A DNA stretch of 64,000 nt from Hymenobacter sp. GOD-10R. Lineage in GTDB: Bacteria > Bacteroidota > Bacteroidia > Cytophagales > Hymenobacteraceae. Below the pieces are notes generated by a model, which worked only from the letters and a program-made list of their open reading frames with translations, was not told where the DNA came from and searched no databases. Each line of letters begins with the position of its first letter. The stretch's first letter is position 1. Below are positions 54,700 through 63,491 of the stretch, piece by piece. Location of the stretch: NCBI RefSeq assembly GCF_035609205.1, contig NZ_CP141184.1, forward strand, positions 2,818,501-2,882,500, given 5' to 3'. The position numbers and the translations under genes were made by a program.

Positions 54700-57600
54700 C
54701 TATTGCTTCACAAAGCGCTTCACGTAGGATTGTTTCTCACCCGTGAGCTTCAGAATGTACATGCCGGAGCTCAGGCTGTTGAGGTGCTGGTTGATCTGCT
54801 CGTTGAGGGTCTCCAAAGAACCGCTGGCACTCAGCACCGTGCGGCCATCTGTGGTGCTTACCTGCAACCGTAGTGACTTGCCTGACTCAGGCGCGCTCAA
54901 GCGCAGCGTGTTGGCTACGGGGTTGGGGTACACCTGAAGCTGGTCGTTAGCCAGCGCGCGTTTGTTTGCCGTCACGTTGCTGAACAGATAGCGCGTGAGG
55001 ATGGGGTAGTGGTCGGTAGTCGTGTTGCCGTAGTTCTGCACTAGGCTAGCGGCGTTGGTTAGCACGGCGGCCGAGCCCGGAATGTAGTAGCTGTTCATCT
55101 CGTTCGACACAACCACGTGGTCGATCATGTCATTGTAGCTCACGGTCGACTTCTTACCAGCTAGGCTCAGAGGCAGTGTTAGAGCCGGGTAGTTGGCGGC
55201 GTCGGAAGTAAAGGAGCTATACGAAGTGACCGTAGTACCCGCATCCGAGGTAATCGTGACATCGAGGTCGTCGTTGAAGTCGCCCAGAATTACGATGTTC
55301 TCCGAAGGGTAGTGAGCATCTAACTCGGCTTTCAGTTGATCGGCGGCAGCTTTGCGGCGCTGGTACGAGGTAGCCGTAGGAGCAGTGTTGGCCTTGGCAT
55401 GAATCACCACAAACTTGATGTGTTTCGTCACGCCGTTCAGCGTCACGTCGGCATCCATCACGTAAGGGAAGCGGCCACCCGACCACGGGTTGTAACCCGG
55501 GCACGCTTCGGCTTCGGAACACCGGAAGAGTGAAGAAATCGTAACGTTGCTCAGCAGGCCCGTCTTGTACACGAAAGCTAGCTTCTGTGCGCCAGCGTAG
55601 TCTGGGTCACTTGGGTTATCGGCGTAAGAACCGTAGCGCGACACTTTGTAGGTGTAAGGACCGCCGGGTAGTTGGCTCACCACGCTAGCAAGGCGTACTG
55701 TATCAACCACTTCCACAAGCGCATATACGTCGGCTTTAATCGAGTTCAGAATGGTCTGAACGTTGGCTTGCTGCTGGTTTTTGTTAGTAGGGCCGTTCTG
55801 CGTCGAGCCAAACCACTCTAGGTTCCAGTTCACCACTTCCAAGGTGTTGTCGGTATTGTACGTGTTGCCCGTAACCGGGATGGTCAAGCTCGTAGCGCCG
55901 GGAGTTGCGGCGGTCAAGGTACCTGTGTAGTTACGGCTAGCTTGCGTCGGCGCAAACCGCACCGTGATGTTCTTGCTAGTGCCGCTTGCTTCGGCTACTG
56001 AGTACGTCACCGTCGAGCTGAAGGCAGTTCCGTCTTTGGAGAGCAGGAACGCAGGGTCAGAAGACGTGATGGTGGCCGGTCCCGTCAGGTTGTTGAAAGT
56101 AAGGCTTAGGGTTTGGTTGGCGGTGGTGTTAGCGGCTACGTAGTTGAAGTCGAGGCCGCTAGCAGCGTTGCTGAACAAAGCAGGTGGGGGTGGGGTGCTA
56201 GAGTTGAGCAGGCTAATGTCGTCCAACGTCCACCGGGCCCCATCTTCGGTAGAAGAGGTATACACGAAAGCTAGGTACACTTTCTGGCCCTTATAGGCGC
56301 TCAGATCAATGTTGCCCGTCTGCGTCCACGTGTCTGACGCTTGGCTTGGGAACTGAACCGGAACATCCGTCCAAGCCACGCCGCTTGCCGTGGGGCTGCC
56401 CGTGCCCGAGTAGTTCGTGGAGATGCGCAGTTGCAGCGGATCACCGGTGAAGGCTACGCGGCTCCAGAACGAGAACAGCGGGAAGTTGTAGCCAGTAGTC
56501 AGGTCGTAGGCGGACGAGATTAGCCAGTCTTCGTTCGTATTGTTGGTGCTGTTCGCGTAGCCGTTGATTTGTACGCCGTTTGGCTTCGAGGCCTTGCCAG
56601 TGGGGTCAGAAGCATCGTGGCCGAACGCGGTGCAAGCCCAGGTTTGGGCCCCTGATACGCTAAACTGCGACCAGCCATCGGAAATTGAGGTAGTGCAGTT
56701 GTCAAAGGCCGAAAGCAAATTGTTCGGATCGACGCCGTTGCCCGTCACTGCTACGCTGCGGGTGGTAGCGCCGGTGCTCACGTTGGTGATGGTGCCGCTG
56801 GCAGTACCCTGCGCGGTTGGGGTAAAGCGCACCGCTACCGCCCGGGCCATGGTTAGCTCCGCGGGCGAGTACGTGAGGGTAGACGTGAAGTCGGTGCCGT
56901 TCTTCGAGATGGTAAAGCGAGCGGGCGCCGTTACCGTAACGTCGCTGGTGAGGTTAGCAGCCGAAAGCGTGTAGTTCTTAGTGGCCGAAGTAGTGTTGAT
57001 GTTTTGGTTCCCAAAGTCAAGCGTAGAGGGAGCTACCGTCAGGGCCGGCGTGTCACCCGTTGGCGTCGACCAGGCCAGTGTGAAGTCGTCGATAGCCGAA
57101 GTCGGACGGTTGCCCGAGCCGGTGCTGGCCGCAACGGTCACAATGCGAATCCATATTGGCCCCGTTAAGTTGTCGAGCTGGGAGCCGAAATCAACCGTAA
57201 TGGGCTTGTTCGTGAAGGCAGAACCGCCGGTGGTATTGCCGGTGCTCACCGTTGTGAACGTGCTGGGCATGGCGCCTGTGCCGTAGTCTACCTGCCAACT
57301 AGTCGTGCGTGTCGAGGAGGCATCAAGCGACTGAAGCAGGAAGTTCAGCTTGAAGTCTGTGCGGCCGCTGGTGTTAGCTACCTGAAACACGAAGGCCGCG
57401 CCGGGGTCACCAACTGTGCCCGTCTGGCGCACGCCTAGGGCGCGGTTGGTGGAAGCATCTTGTTCGGCTGAGGTAGATGTTGCCGTTAAGCCTGTAGCAG
57501 ACGCCAGATTCTTGAAAGCACCGCTGGTATTGTTCCAAGCCGTTTTGGCTGTGGTCAGGGTTGCCGTGGTGCCTAGCGCGGTGGTGGTAGCGGCCGTACG

Positions 57601-57756
57601 AACGGTGAAGCCGGTAGGCAAGCCACTGCCAATGCCGTCAAACGTTTCGACGTAAGGACTCGTGGCAAGCGTCGCCTGTGCCCAGGCGCTACTCGCTGTG
57701 AGCAGCGAAAGCGCACATCCCGCTAGTAAGCGGGAAAAGGGTAAACGGTTTTTCAT
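54700..57756 (-). CDS. T9SS-secreted endonuclease/exonuclease/phosphatase-fold multidomain protein
   Basis: This 1018-residue protein has a signal peptide (ALSLLTASSAWAQ). Next come N-terminal beta-rich adhesion-type regions (about 25-600), including a choice-of-anchor J-like segment with FGHDASDPTGKASKPNGVQI. An EEP domain starts about residue 638 (LEVVNWNLEWFG) and has KFVVIHAKAN, NIVILGDFNDDLD and a final DHYPILTRYLF; these supply the metal, Asp/Asn and His residues of DNase I-like phosphodiesterases. A C-terminal T9SS sorting domain follows (VYPNPVANTLRL, ending SYVKRFVKQ). It should be exported and anchored or released at the cell surface, possibly to digest extracellular DNA or phosphate esters. 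Confidence 0.93.
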   Translation of the reverse strand: MKNRLPFSRLLAGCALSLLTASSAWAQATLATSPYVETFDGIGSGLPTGFTVRTAATTTALGTTATLTTAKTAWNNTSGAFKNLASATGLTATSTSAEQDASTNRALGVRQTGTVGDPGAAFVFQVANTSGRTDFKLNFLLQSLDASSTRTTSWQVDYGTGAMPSTFTTVSTGNTTGGSAFTNKPITVDFGSQLDNLTGPIWIRIVTVAASTGSGNRPTSAIDDFTLAWSTPTGDTPALTVAPSTLDFGNQNINTTSATKNYTLSAANLTSDVTVTAPARFTISKNGTDFTSTLTYSPAELTMARAVAVRFTPTAQGTASGTITNVSTGATTRSVAVTGNGVDPNNLLSAFDNCTTSISDGWSQFSVSGAQTWACTAFGHDASDPTGKASKPNGVQINGYANSTNNTNEDWLISSAYDLTTGYNFPLFSFWSRVAFTGDPLQLRISTNYSGTGSPTASGVAWTDVPVQFPSQASDTWTQTGNIDLSAYKGQKVYLAFVYTSSTEDGARWTLDDISLLNSSTPPPPALFSNAASGLDFNYVAANTTANQTLSLTFNNLTGPATITSSDPAFLLSKDGTAFSSTVTYSVAEASGTSKNITVRFAPTQASRNYTGTLTAATPGATSLTIPVTGNTYNTDNTLEVVNWNLEWFGSTQNGPTNKNQQQANVQTILNSIKADVYALVEVVDTVRLASVVSQLPGGPYTYKVSRYGSYADNPSDPDYAGAQKLAFVYKTGLLSNVTISSLFRCSEAEACPGYNPWSGGRFPYVMDADVTLNGVTKHIKFVVIHAKANTAPTATSYQRRKAAADQLKAELDAHYPSENIVILGDFNDDLDVTITSDAGTTVTSYSSFTSDAANYPALTLPLSLAGKKSTVSYNDMIDHVVVSNEMNSYYIPGSAAVLTNAASLVQNYGNTTTDHYPILTRYLFSNVTANKRALANDQLQVYPNPVANTLRLSAPESGKSLRLQVSTTDGRTVLSASGSLETLNEQINQHLNSLSSGMYILKLTGEKQSYVKRFVKQ

Positions 57757-58057
57757 CGAATAGGTGTTAGGGGAAAAGTGAAGTAAAAGTACAAGGTTGG
57801 AGAAATAGTAATGTTACTATTATATTATAAAAAGACAATACAATCTTTTTATTGTTGCATCTGACCAGCTAATTAGTTGCTAAAGGATCTTGTTAAAGCC
57901 CAATACCTTACTGTATCCAGCCATAGTAATTGTACAGTTGGCGGTTAGGTAAGCTCTTATTAGCTAGCTCGACTTATACGTAAAAAGCGTGGGCTCAGGC
58001 AACTATAGTTGCCTGAGCCCACGCTTTTTTGTCATGGTTGCACGAAAAAGTATGCGA
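57757..58057. other. intergenic region with palindromes
   Basis: About 300 bases. Near the nuclease start lie an AT-rich stretch with a perfect palindrome AATAGTAATGTTACTATT (57806-57823) and a candidate -7 element TACTTTTA (minus strand, 57784-57791, one mismatch to TAnnTTTG). The 48-bp terminator palindrome (57982-58029) sits at the other end. Confidence 0.5.
57982..58029. terminator. 48-bp perfect palindrome terminator of the amidoligase cluster
   Basis: The entire 48 bases are self-complementary, with AAAAA at one end and TTTTT at the other, centred at 58005/58006, 29 bp past the stop of the ATP-grasp-like gene. It is the longest palindrome found in the window. Confidence 0.9.
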
Positions 58058-59245
58058 CTACTCAAATAAGCATACCGAGCCGCCCACCCAATCTTTATTC
58101 TTGTTGAAGTCCACCCCGATCATAGCGCCGCGGCTCAGGCGACCTAGGTTCGTGATGAGCATGGGGCGGGCTGCCTGTTCGTGCCAGATATAGAGCATCC
58201 GGATTTCGCACTTCACCAGCCCATCGGGCGACTGAATGACGGGCTCGTAGTGTACTTTGCGTTGGAGCAAGTAGTTGTGCTTGTCCGAAATGGCATCCAA
58301 ATCTGCCGCTGTCACGTCGAGCCGCACGCCGCTGCCGGCAAAAGAAAACAGCGGCTTGAGCACATAGTTCTCCAAGTCAGCGGGGTAGGAGGCTAGGTCG
58401 CTTAGGTAATGACTTGGCGGCACGAACGGATGGTGCAACAGCGGCATGGTGTACTTGCTGATGCGAAAGAACCAGTTGGGGTGGCCCACCCACTTCACGT
58501 CCACATCATCAGTCAACCGAAACTCGGTTTTGAGGTCGGAGTGCTGCTCTAGCTCATCAAAGATGAGACGGTTATAAATGCGCTTGATTTCAATTCGACG
58601 TCCGTCTTTCTCGTAATACAAGTGGCGACCGTCTTTGCGCACCTTCGTCAGGCAGACTGCTTCAACCCCGATACCCCGGCGGGTTAACTCGAAGTCGAGG
58701 CGGGTTTTCTGCTTTTCGGGGAAGAGCTCCAGCAGAATTACATTCTCCGGATTCTCGTCCGCCACAATGAGCTGCCGCAGTTGGGCAAAATACTCAGCTG
58801 AGCTACTTACGTTGAATAGCTGCGACACCGTATCCGGGATAGGATAGAACTGCCGAAACTTACCTGGTAAATAGTCCTGAAAAGCGTAGAGGGAAGGAAA
58901 GCCTTGTAATTCAATCAACTGAGGCTCTAGCTCGCCGTCGGCGTTGCGACATACCGCATAGTCGATAGCGAGAAATGCAGTGTGCGCATCCTCGTGCGGT
59001 ACGCGCTGATGAGGTGGCACAGCACCTTCCGTTAGCTGCTTGAAGTTGTCTGCCGTCAGTACGTCGATGATGCTTTCCCCCGCGCTGATCAGCTTGTCGC
59101 GCAGCGCTGCTGGCACAAAAATCGGCGTTTCCGCAATCCGAAAGTCCAGCAACCCGGGCAAGTCCGCTGCCATCGAGGCCTGCATTTCTTGGTAACGCTC
59201 CGGGCTAAAAGCCTGATTGAAGGTGGCGCGGTATTCGGGAATCAT
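58058..59245 (-). CDS. ATP-grasp-like ligase (second of the amidoligase cluster)
   Basis: This 395-residue protein has features of the ATP-grasp fold: PQLIELQGFPSLYAF (about 130-145), an ENVILLELFPEKQKTRLDFE segment (about 184-203), a KRIYNRLIFDEL hinge-like region, the phosphate loop YVLKPLFSFAGSGVRLD (about 292-308), adenine-type LLQRKV (about 326), and a final CEIRMLYIW. It most resembles circularly permuted ATP-grasp enzymes (glutathionylspermidine synthetase-like). Cytoplasmic; probably forms an amide bond. Starts 43 bp after the glutamine amidotransferase. Identity inferred from motifs only. Confidence 0.75.
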   Translation of the reverse strand: MIPEYRATFNQAFSPERYQEMQASMAADLPGLLDFRIAETPIFVPAALRDKLISAGESIIDVLTADNFKQLTEGAVPPHQRVPHEDAHTAFLAIDYAVCRNADGELEPQLIELQGFPSLYAFQDYLPGKFRQFYPIPDTVSQLFNVSSSAEYFAQLRQLIVADENPENVILLELFPEKQKTRLDFELTRRGIGVEAVCLTKVRKDGRHLYYEKDGRRIEIKRIYNRLIFDELEQHSDLKTEFRLTDDVDVKWVGHPNWFFRISKYTMPLLHHPFVPPSHYLSDLASYPADLENYVLKPLFSFAGSGVRLDVTAADLDAISDKHNYLLQRKVHYEPVIQSPDGLVKCEIRMLYIWHEQAARPMLITNLGRLSRGAMIGVDFNKNKDWVGGSVCLFE

Positions 59246-59289
59246 AGGAGAGAGGTTGACGGGCAGAAAAGAAGCTAAGCGAAATTCGC

Positions 59290-60135
59290 CTAGCTATTTA
59301 CGCTGAACTCGGCGGGGGCCTGTTGTTCCAGCAACGATTGGATAGAGGTGCGTAGGAAAGTGGGCAGAATGGCCGATTCGGTTAGCTCAATGGCATTAGG
59401 GTCTTGCAGAAGCTCAACCATTTGGTAGTACTTCTCCTCCCCATAATTCTCAATCACCGACTGCCGTTTTTCCTCGGTTTGCATGTAGCGCAGCATACCT
59501 TCGCCGTCGGCCTCGGGGTGAAACTGAGTGCCGAAAACCTCTTCCGTGAAGCGAATGGCCATTAGCGCTTGCTCCAAGGGCACGTGCGGCCGCTCTTTCT
59601 CCAAGGCTAAAATCTGCACCCCGAGCTCCGCAATGCGCTCCGAAGCGGGCTGCGTCACTTGGTAGTCGCGCGAGTCAAGCACGTAGAAAGGGTTCGGTAG
59701 CGTGCTCAGGAACGGGTCTTCTTGGCCGGCTTCCGTTTTCGGAATGGGAAAAATACCCAGAGAAGTTGATTTGCGCTTGCTCAACACGCCGATGCCTAGG
59801 TGCCGGGTGAGCAGCTGAAACGAGTGGCAAATGGCAAACAAGTATTTTTTGCGCTCATGCGTCCGGTTCCAGGTCAGAATGCCGTCGAGCAGCGCGAAAA
59901 AAGGCTCCTCCCACGGTTCTTCTGAGGGGAAAGGGCTGCCAGGGCCGCCGCTGGAAAGGTAAATGTCGTAGCTAAGGTCCGGAATTTCGTTCTTAGCTCG
60001 CACATCGAATACGTCAAACGCAAGTGCAATGGGGCTATCTGCCTGGGTATGGCGAACTTGCTGCACAATGCAACGCATGCCTTCGTTAGGGGCGTTGTTG
60101 TACAGGTCAAGAATGGCAACTTTTAATGGTTTCAT
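59290..60135 (-). CDS. class I glutamine amidotransferase-like protein
   Basis: This 281-residue protein has the GATase1 oxyanion/glycine loop LSSGGPGSPF (about 59-68), the nucleophile elbow LFAICHSFQLL (Cys about 104), and the catalytic pair GTQFHPEADGEG (His and Glu about 206-208). The triad appears intact, so it may release ammonia from glutamine or hydrolyse a gamma-glutamyl bond. The C-terminal 70 residues extend past the core. Adjacent to the ATP-grasp and GCS2 genes, it plausibly feeds nitrogen or trims an amide in that pathway. Confidence 0.88.
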   Translation of the reverse strand: MKPLKVAILDLYNNAPNEGMRCIVQQVRHTQADSPIALAFDVFDVRAKNEIPDLSYDIYLSSGGPGSPFPSEEPWEEPFFALLDGILTWNRTHERKKYLFAICHSFQLLTRHLGIGVLSKRKSTSLGIFPIPKTEAGQEDPFLSTLPNPFYVLDSRDYQVTQPASERIAELGVQILALEKERPHVPLEQALMAIRFTEEVFGTQFHPEADGEGMLRYMQTEEKRQSVIENYGEEKYYQMVELLQDPNAIELTESAILPTFLRTSIQSLLEQQAPAEFSVNS

Positions 60136-60233
60136 GCAAGAAGACGGCAGCTGTTACGCCACCGGATTAGGAAAAAGCCAATGTGCAACAAAGGTCGTAC
60201 CGACCTAGGTGCTTGGCTTAGTGAGGTATAGAA

Positions 60234-60268
60234 AAGCACACGTCGGCGACTACCGTCGACGTGTGCTT
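60234..60268 (-). terminator. terminator or attenuator between the GCS2 and amidotransferase genes
   Basis: Arms 60234-60245 and 60257-60268 are 12-bp perfect complements with an 11-nt loop, followed on the minus strand by TTTTC. It lies just past the GCS2 stop (60283). It divides the cluster into two possible transcription units, three genes upstream and two downstream. Confidence 0.65.
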
Positions 60269-60282
60269 CCTAGTATAACAGC

Positions 60283-61386
60283 CTAAAGCCCGTAGTGGGT
60301 TTCCGAAATGATGTAATCCACTACTTTCTTCAGGTCGCCGGTTTGGCGGAATACGGCTAGCTGCCGGTCGGCGCCGGTACCAAACTCCATCATTTTGAGA
60401 ATGTATTCCACCTCATGGCGGCTGCCTAGCTCGTCGAGCACGTCGTCCACAAAATCGAGAAGTTCGTGGATGAGGGCGCGTGTGGGCACTTCTTCCTGCT
60501 TACCGAAGTCGATCAGCTTGCCGTCGATGCCGTAGCGGGCGGCGCGCCACTTGTTCTCGTTGATGAGCGCCTTGCGGTAGAGTCGGAAGTTGAGGTTCTG
60601 CAACTTCAACTTGTAAATTTTTGCTACCAAGGCCTGCATAACGGCCGCTACCGCGACCACCTCATCCACGCGCATCATCATGTCGCAGATGCGGTACTCG
60701 ATGGTGTTAAAGAACGGGTGCAGACGCAAATCCCACCAGATTTTCTTGCCGTTATCGATGCAGCCCGTTTTCACAAGCTGCTCAATGTACTCGTCGTATT
60801 CGCTGGCGCTGCCGAAGTAATCGGGAATACCGGTGCGCGGGAACCGCTCGAACACTTTGGTACGGAATGATTTATATCCCGTTTCGCGGCCTTCCCAGAA
60901 AGGTGAGTTGGTGCTGAGCGCAAATAAGTGAGGCAGAAAGTACCGCAGCGAGTTCATCATGTACACCCCTAGGTCACGGTTTTCGAGCCCAATGTGCACG
61001 TGCATACCAAAAACTAGGTTGGAGCGGGCAGCGTCCTGGAGCTCCTCCACGATTTTGTCGTAGCGGGCGTCGGGCGTAATGGGCTGATCTTGCCAGCGCG
61101 AGAACGGGTGCGTGCCCGCCGCGGCAATCTGCAAGTCCACATTACCAGCTAGGTCGATTACCTGACGGCGCAAGTGCATTACTTGGTCGCGCGCCTCATG
61201 AATGTTGTGGCAAATGGTCGTGCCAACCTCCACCACCGACTGGTGCATTTCGGCTTTCACTTGCTCCTGCAACACCATTTTGCCCCCTTCCACGATCTGT
61301 GACATGTGCGAACGAAGGTCGCGCGTGATGGGGTCAATTGTCTGAAACTCTTCCTCGATTCCGAGCGTGAAAACCGGCAGTGCCAT
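60283..61386 (-). CDS. GCS2-type carboxylate-amine ligase (YbdK family)
   Basis: The ATG at 61386 (MALPVFTLGIEEEFQ) gives 367 residues; the frame opens earlier, but TLGIEEEFQ is the normal family start. The ExE motif of glutamate-cysteine ligase family 2 lies at about 9-14. HVHIGLENRDLGVYMMNSLR (about 130-149) and a C-terminal RHEVEYILKMMEFGTGADRQ match YbdK. It should form a gamma-glutamyl or other ATP-dependent amide bond; cytoplasmic. Starts 89 bp after the ATP-grasp gene. Confidence 0.92.
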   Translation of the reverse strand: MALPVFTLGIEEEFQTIDPITRDLRSHMSQIVEGGKMVLQEQVKAEMHQSVVEVGTTICHNIHEARDQVMHLRRQVIDLAGNVDLQIAAAGTHPFSRWQDQPITPDARYDKIVEELQDAARSNLVFGMHVHIGLENRDLGVYMMNSLRYFLPHLFALSTNSPFWEGRETGYKSFRTKVFERFPRTGIPDYFGSASEYDEYIEQLVKTGCIDNGKKIWWDLRLHPFFNTIEYRICDMMMRVDEVVAVAAVMQALVAKIYKLKLQNLNFRLYRKALINENKWRAARYGIDGKLIDFGKQEEVPTRALIHELLDFVDDVLDELGSRHEVEYILKMMEFGTGADRQLAVFRQTGDLKKVVDYIISETHYGL

Positions 61387-61475
61387 AATGAATACTACTA
61401 ATAGGTAAGGAGGGGATGCTGCACCGGGCAACCTAGCTCCCTTCCTGCAAGAAGGAAGCTAGGTGTGAGGCATTC

Positions 61476-62564
61476 TTATTCTTGAGCTTTCTTTGCCTTC
61501 GGAGCAGCGGCTTTCTTCGGAGCAGCTTCCTTTTTAGGCGCTGCTTCTTTCTTGGGCGCTGCTGCCTTCTTAGCAGGCGCTTTCGCCGCCGGAGCAGCCG
61601 GAGCTGCAACGCCAGCCGCGGCGGCCGAACGCTGCACGAAAGTGCCCCACGTTAGGTTGTCTTGGCCGGGCTGCTGCGCCTGCGCACGCTCGATGGCGTA
61701 GTTCGCGGCGGTTTCTACTACCCACTCAAAGTTCTCCTGGCCAACGGAGTGAATATCCGCATCGGGGGCAGGATTGCCGAAGTCGATAGCCAGTGGAATA
61801 CCGTCGCGCACGGCAAATTCTACGGTGTTGAAGTCATAGCCTAGGCCTTTATTCAGCTTCAGCACGTAGTCTGTCATGGTAGCTAGCAGCTTTTCGCCAG
61901 CTGGACCCGTAGTTTTCATCTCCGTGGCGTAGCGCTGGTGGAAATCGTTGCGGGGCTCGTAGGGCATGATGCGCACTTCTTTGCCGCCGATGCAGTAGCA
62001 ACGGAAGTAGTCGGTGAACTCTACCGCTTCCTGGAACAGCATCACGAGCTGGCCGGTAGCGTCGTAGGCGCGGAAGAATTGCTCGGGGTTATCCAGCTTG
62101 TACACGCTCTTCCAGCCGCCGCCGGAGTGGGGCTTCATGAAGGCGGGGAAGCCGATCTTGGCGAAAATAGCGTCCCAGTTTGTCCACTCCAAGTTACGGA
62201 AGGAGTTGTGGCTCGTGTCGTCGGGGCGCTCCTTGGAGGGCAGCAGCACGGTGCGCGGTACTGGCACGCCAAGTTGCACGGCCAGGGCGTTGTTGAAGAA
62301 CTTCTCGTCGGCGCTCCACCAGAAAGGATTGTTAATCACGGCGGTGCCGGTCAGGGCAGCGTTTTTGAGGAAGGCGCGGTAGAAAGGCACATCCTGCGAA
62401 ATCCGGTCGATGATGACTGCATAGTCGTTTGGAACAGCTTGTTCCACCATGTCAATCTTGACGAACTCAGCAGTGATGCCGCTGGGTGCTTTCTCGTTGA
62501 TGCGGTCGATGAAAGCTTGGGGGAAAGTGTTTTCCTGGCCGAAAAGAATACCGATTTTTTTCAT
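61476..62564 (-). CDS. ATP-grasp ligase with Lys/Ala/Pro-rich tail
   Basis: This 362-residue protein resembles D-Ala-D-Ala ligase/RimK-type ATP-grasp enzymes. It starts KKIGILFGQENTFPQAFIDR, has FPAFMKPHSGGGWKSVYKL (phosphate loop, about 141-159), LVMLFQEAVEFTDYFRCY (hinge) and NTVEFAVRDGIPLAIDFGNP (metal ligands, about 249-268). The last 45 residues are a histone-H1-like tail of AAPKKE repeats. Starts 86 bp after the alpha/beta hydrolase. Expected to activate a carboxylate with ATP and join it to an amine. Confidence 0.9.
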   Translation of the reverse strand: MKKIGILFGQENTFPQAFIDRINEKAPSGITAEFVKIDMVEQAVPNDYAVIIDRISQDVPFYRAFLKNAALTGTAVINNPFWWSADEKFFNNALAVQLGVPVPRTVLLPSKERPDDTSHNSFRNLEWTNWDAIFAKIGFPAFMKPHSGGGWKSVYKLDNPEQFFRAYDATGQLVMLFQEAVEFTDYFRCYCIGGKEVRIMPYEPRNDFHQRYATEMKTTGPAGEKLLATMTDYVLKLNKGLGYDFNTVEFAVRDGIPLAIDFGNPAPDADIHSVGQENFEWVVETAANYAIERAQAQQPGQDNLTWGTFVQRSAAAAGVAAPAAPAAKAPAKKAAAPKKEAAPKKEAAPKKAAAPKAKKAQE

Positions 62565-62650
62565 GAGCGTAGTACGGGGTAGTGATCCGTAGGAGAGAAT
62601 GAAACGAATGTAGAAAAGACGCCGACGAGCTAGCCGGCGGCTCTAAGTAC

Positions 62651-63352
62651 TTAAATCTGCGACAAATAATGCGGGAACATGTCGCGCCACACTGGCCAAT
62701 CGTGCGAGCCAGGCCGGATGTCGAGCCAGTGACGGATGCCTTTGCGGTTCAGAATGTCGGACATTTGCAGCGTGGAAGGCTTGCAGAAATCGTGTTCGGC
62801 CGTCCCTAGCACGATGTTCATTTGGTAGAGATGATCGTTCTGGGCATTGGGCATGTAGTCGGGCGGGTTGTTGTAGAAGAAATTTTCGTCGTAGTACCCG
62901 TCCATGAACTGGCGCATGTCGTAGGCGGCACCCATGGCAAAAAGATAAGCAACTTGCTCGGGGTGGCGGAAGGCGAAGTTCAGGGCCTGATAGCCGCCGA
63001 AGCTGCACCCAGCCACGCCAATCTTATCGACGCTGCACTCGCGCTGCAACATGGGCACGAGTTCCTGGCTGATCATGGCGTCGTAGCGCATGTGGTTTTG
63101 TACGCGCTCGGCCGGGTGCAGATGCTTGGCGTACCACGTATGCGCATCCACGCTGTCGATGCAGTACAGCTTAATCTTCTTATTCTCAATAAACCACTGC
63201 ACCGACTCAACGAGCTTGAAGTCTTTGGCTTCGTAGTAGCGGCCCCGCGAGGTCGGAAAGACCACGATGGGGTAACCCCAGTCGCCAAAGACCAGCATCT
63301 CCACATCGTGGCCTAGCTGGTGGGAGTAAAACGGACGGTAGGTTTCCTGCAA
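62651..63352 (-). CDS. alpha/beta-fold esterase of the amidoligase cluster
   Basis: This 233-residue protein has no signal peptide. The nucleophile elbow is VAGCSFGGYQAL (Ser about 119), the likely acid GTAEHDFCK (about 190) and the His PGSHDWPVW (about 218). Opening segment: MQETYRPFYSHQLGHDVEML. It resembles esterase-family proteins acting on carboxylic esters or peptides. First gene of the cluster; divergent from the next gene by about 140 bp. Confidence 0.85.
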   Translation of the reverse strand: MQETYRPFYSHQLGHDVEMLVFGDWGYPIVVFPTSRGRYYEAKDFKLVESVQWFIENKKIKLYCIDSVDAHTWYAKHLHPAERVQNHMRYDAMISQELVPMLQRECSVDKIGVAGCSFGGYQALNFAFRHPEQVAYLFAMGAAYDMRQFMDGYYDENFFYNNPPDYMPNAQNDHLYQMNIVLGTAEHDFCKPSTLQMSDILNRKGIRHWLDIRPGSHDWPVWRDMFPHYLSQI

Positions 63353-63491
63353 AATCGTAGCGGTTTAGTGAGCAGGTAAATAAAGGAGAACCGAGCGAAA
63401 ACACCTCATATGTGGTGCGTAATGCTCGGGAGAAGCCGAAAAAAGTGCTTTATTGGTAGCACGCCACGTACTGGCTTGCTTTATTTGAACG

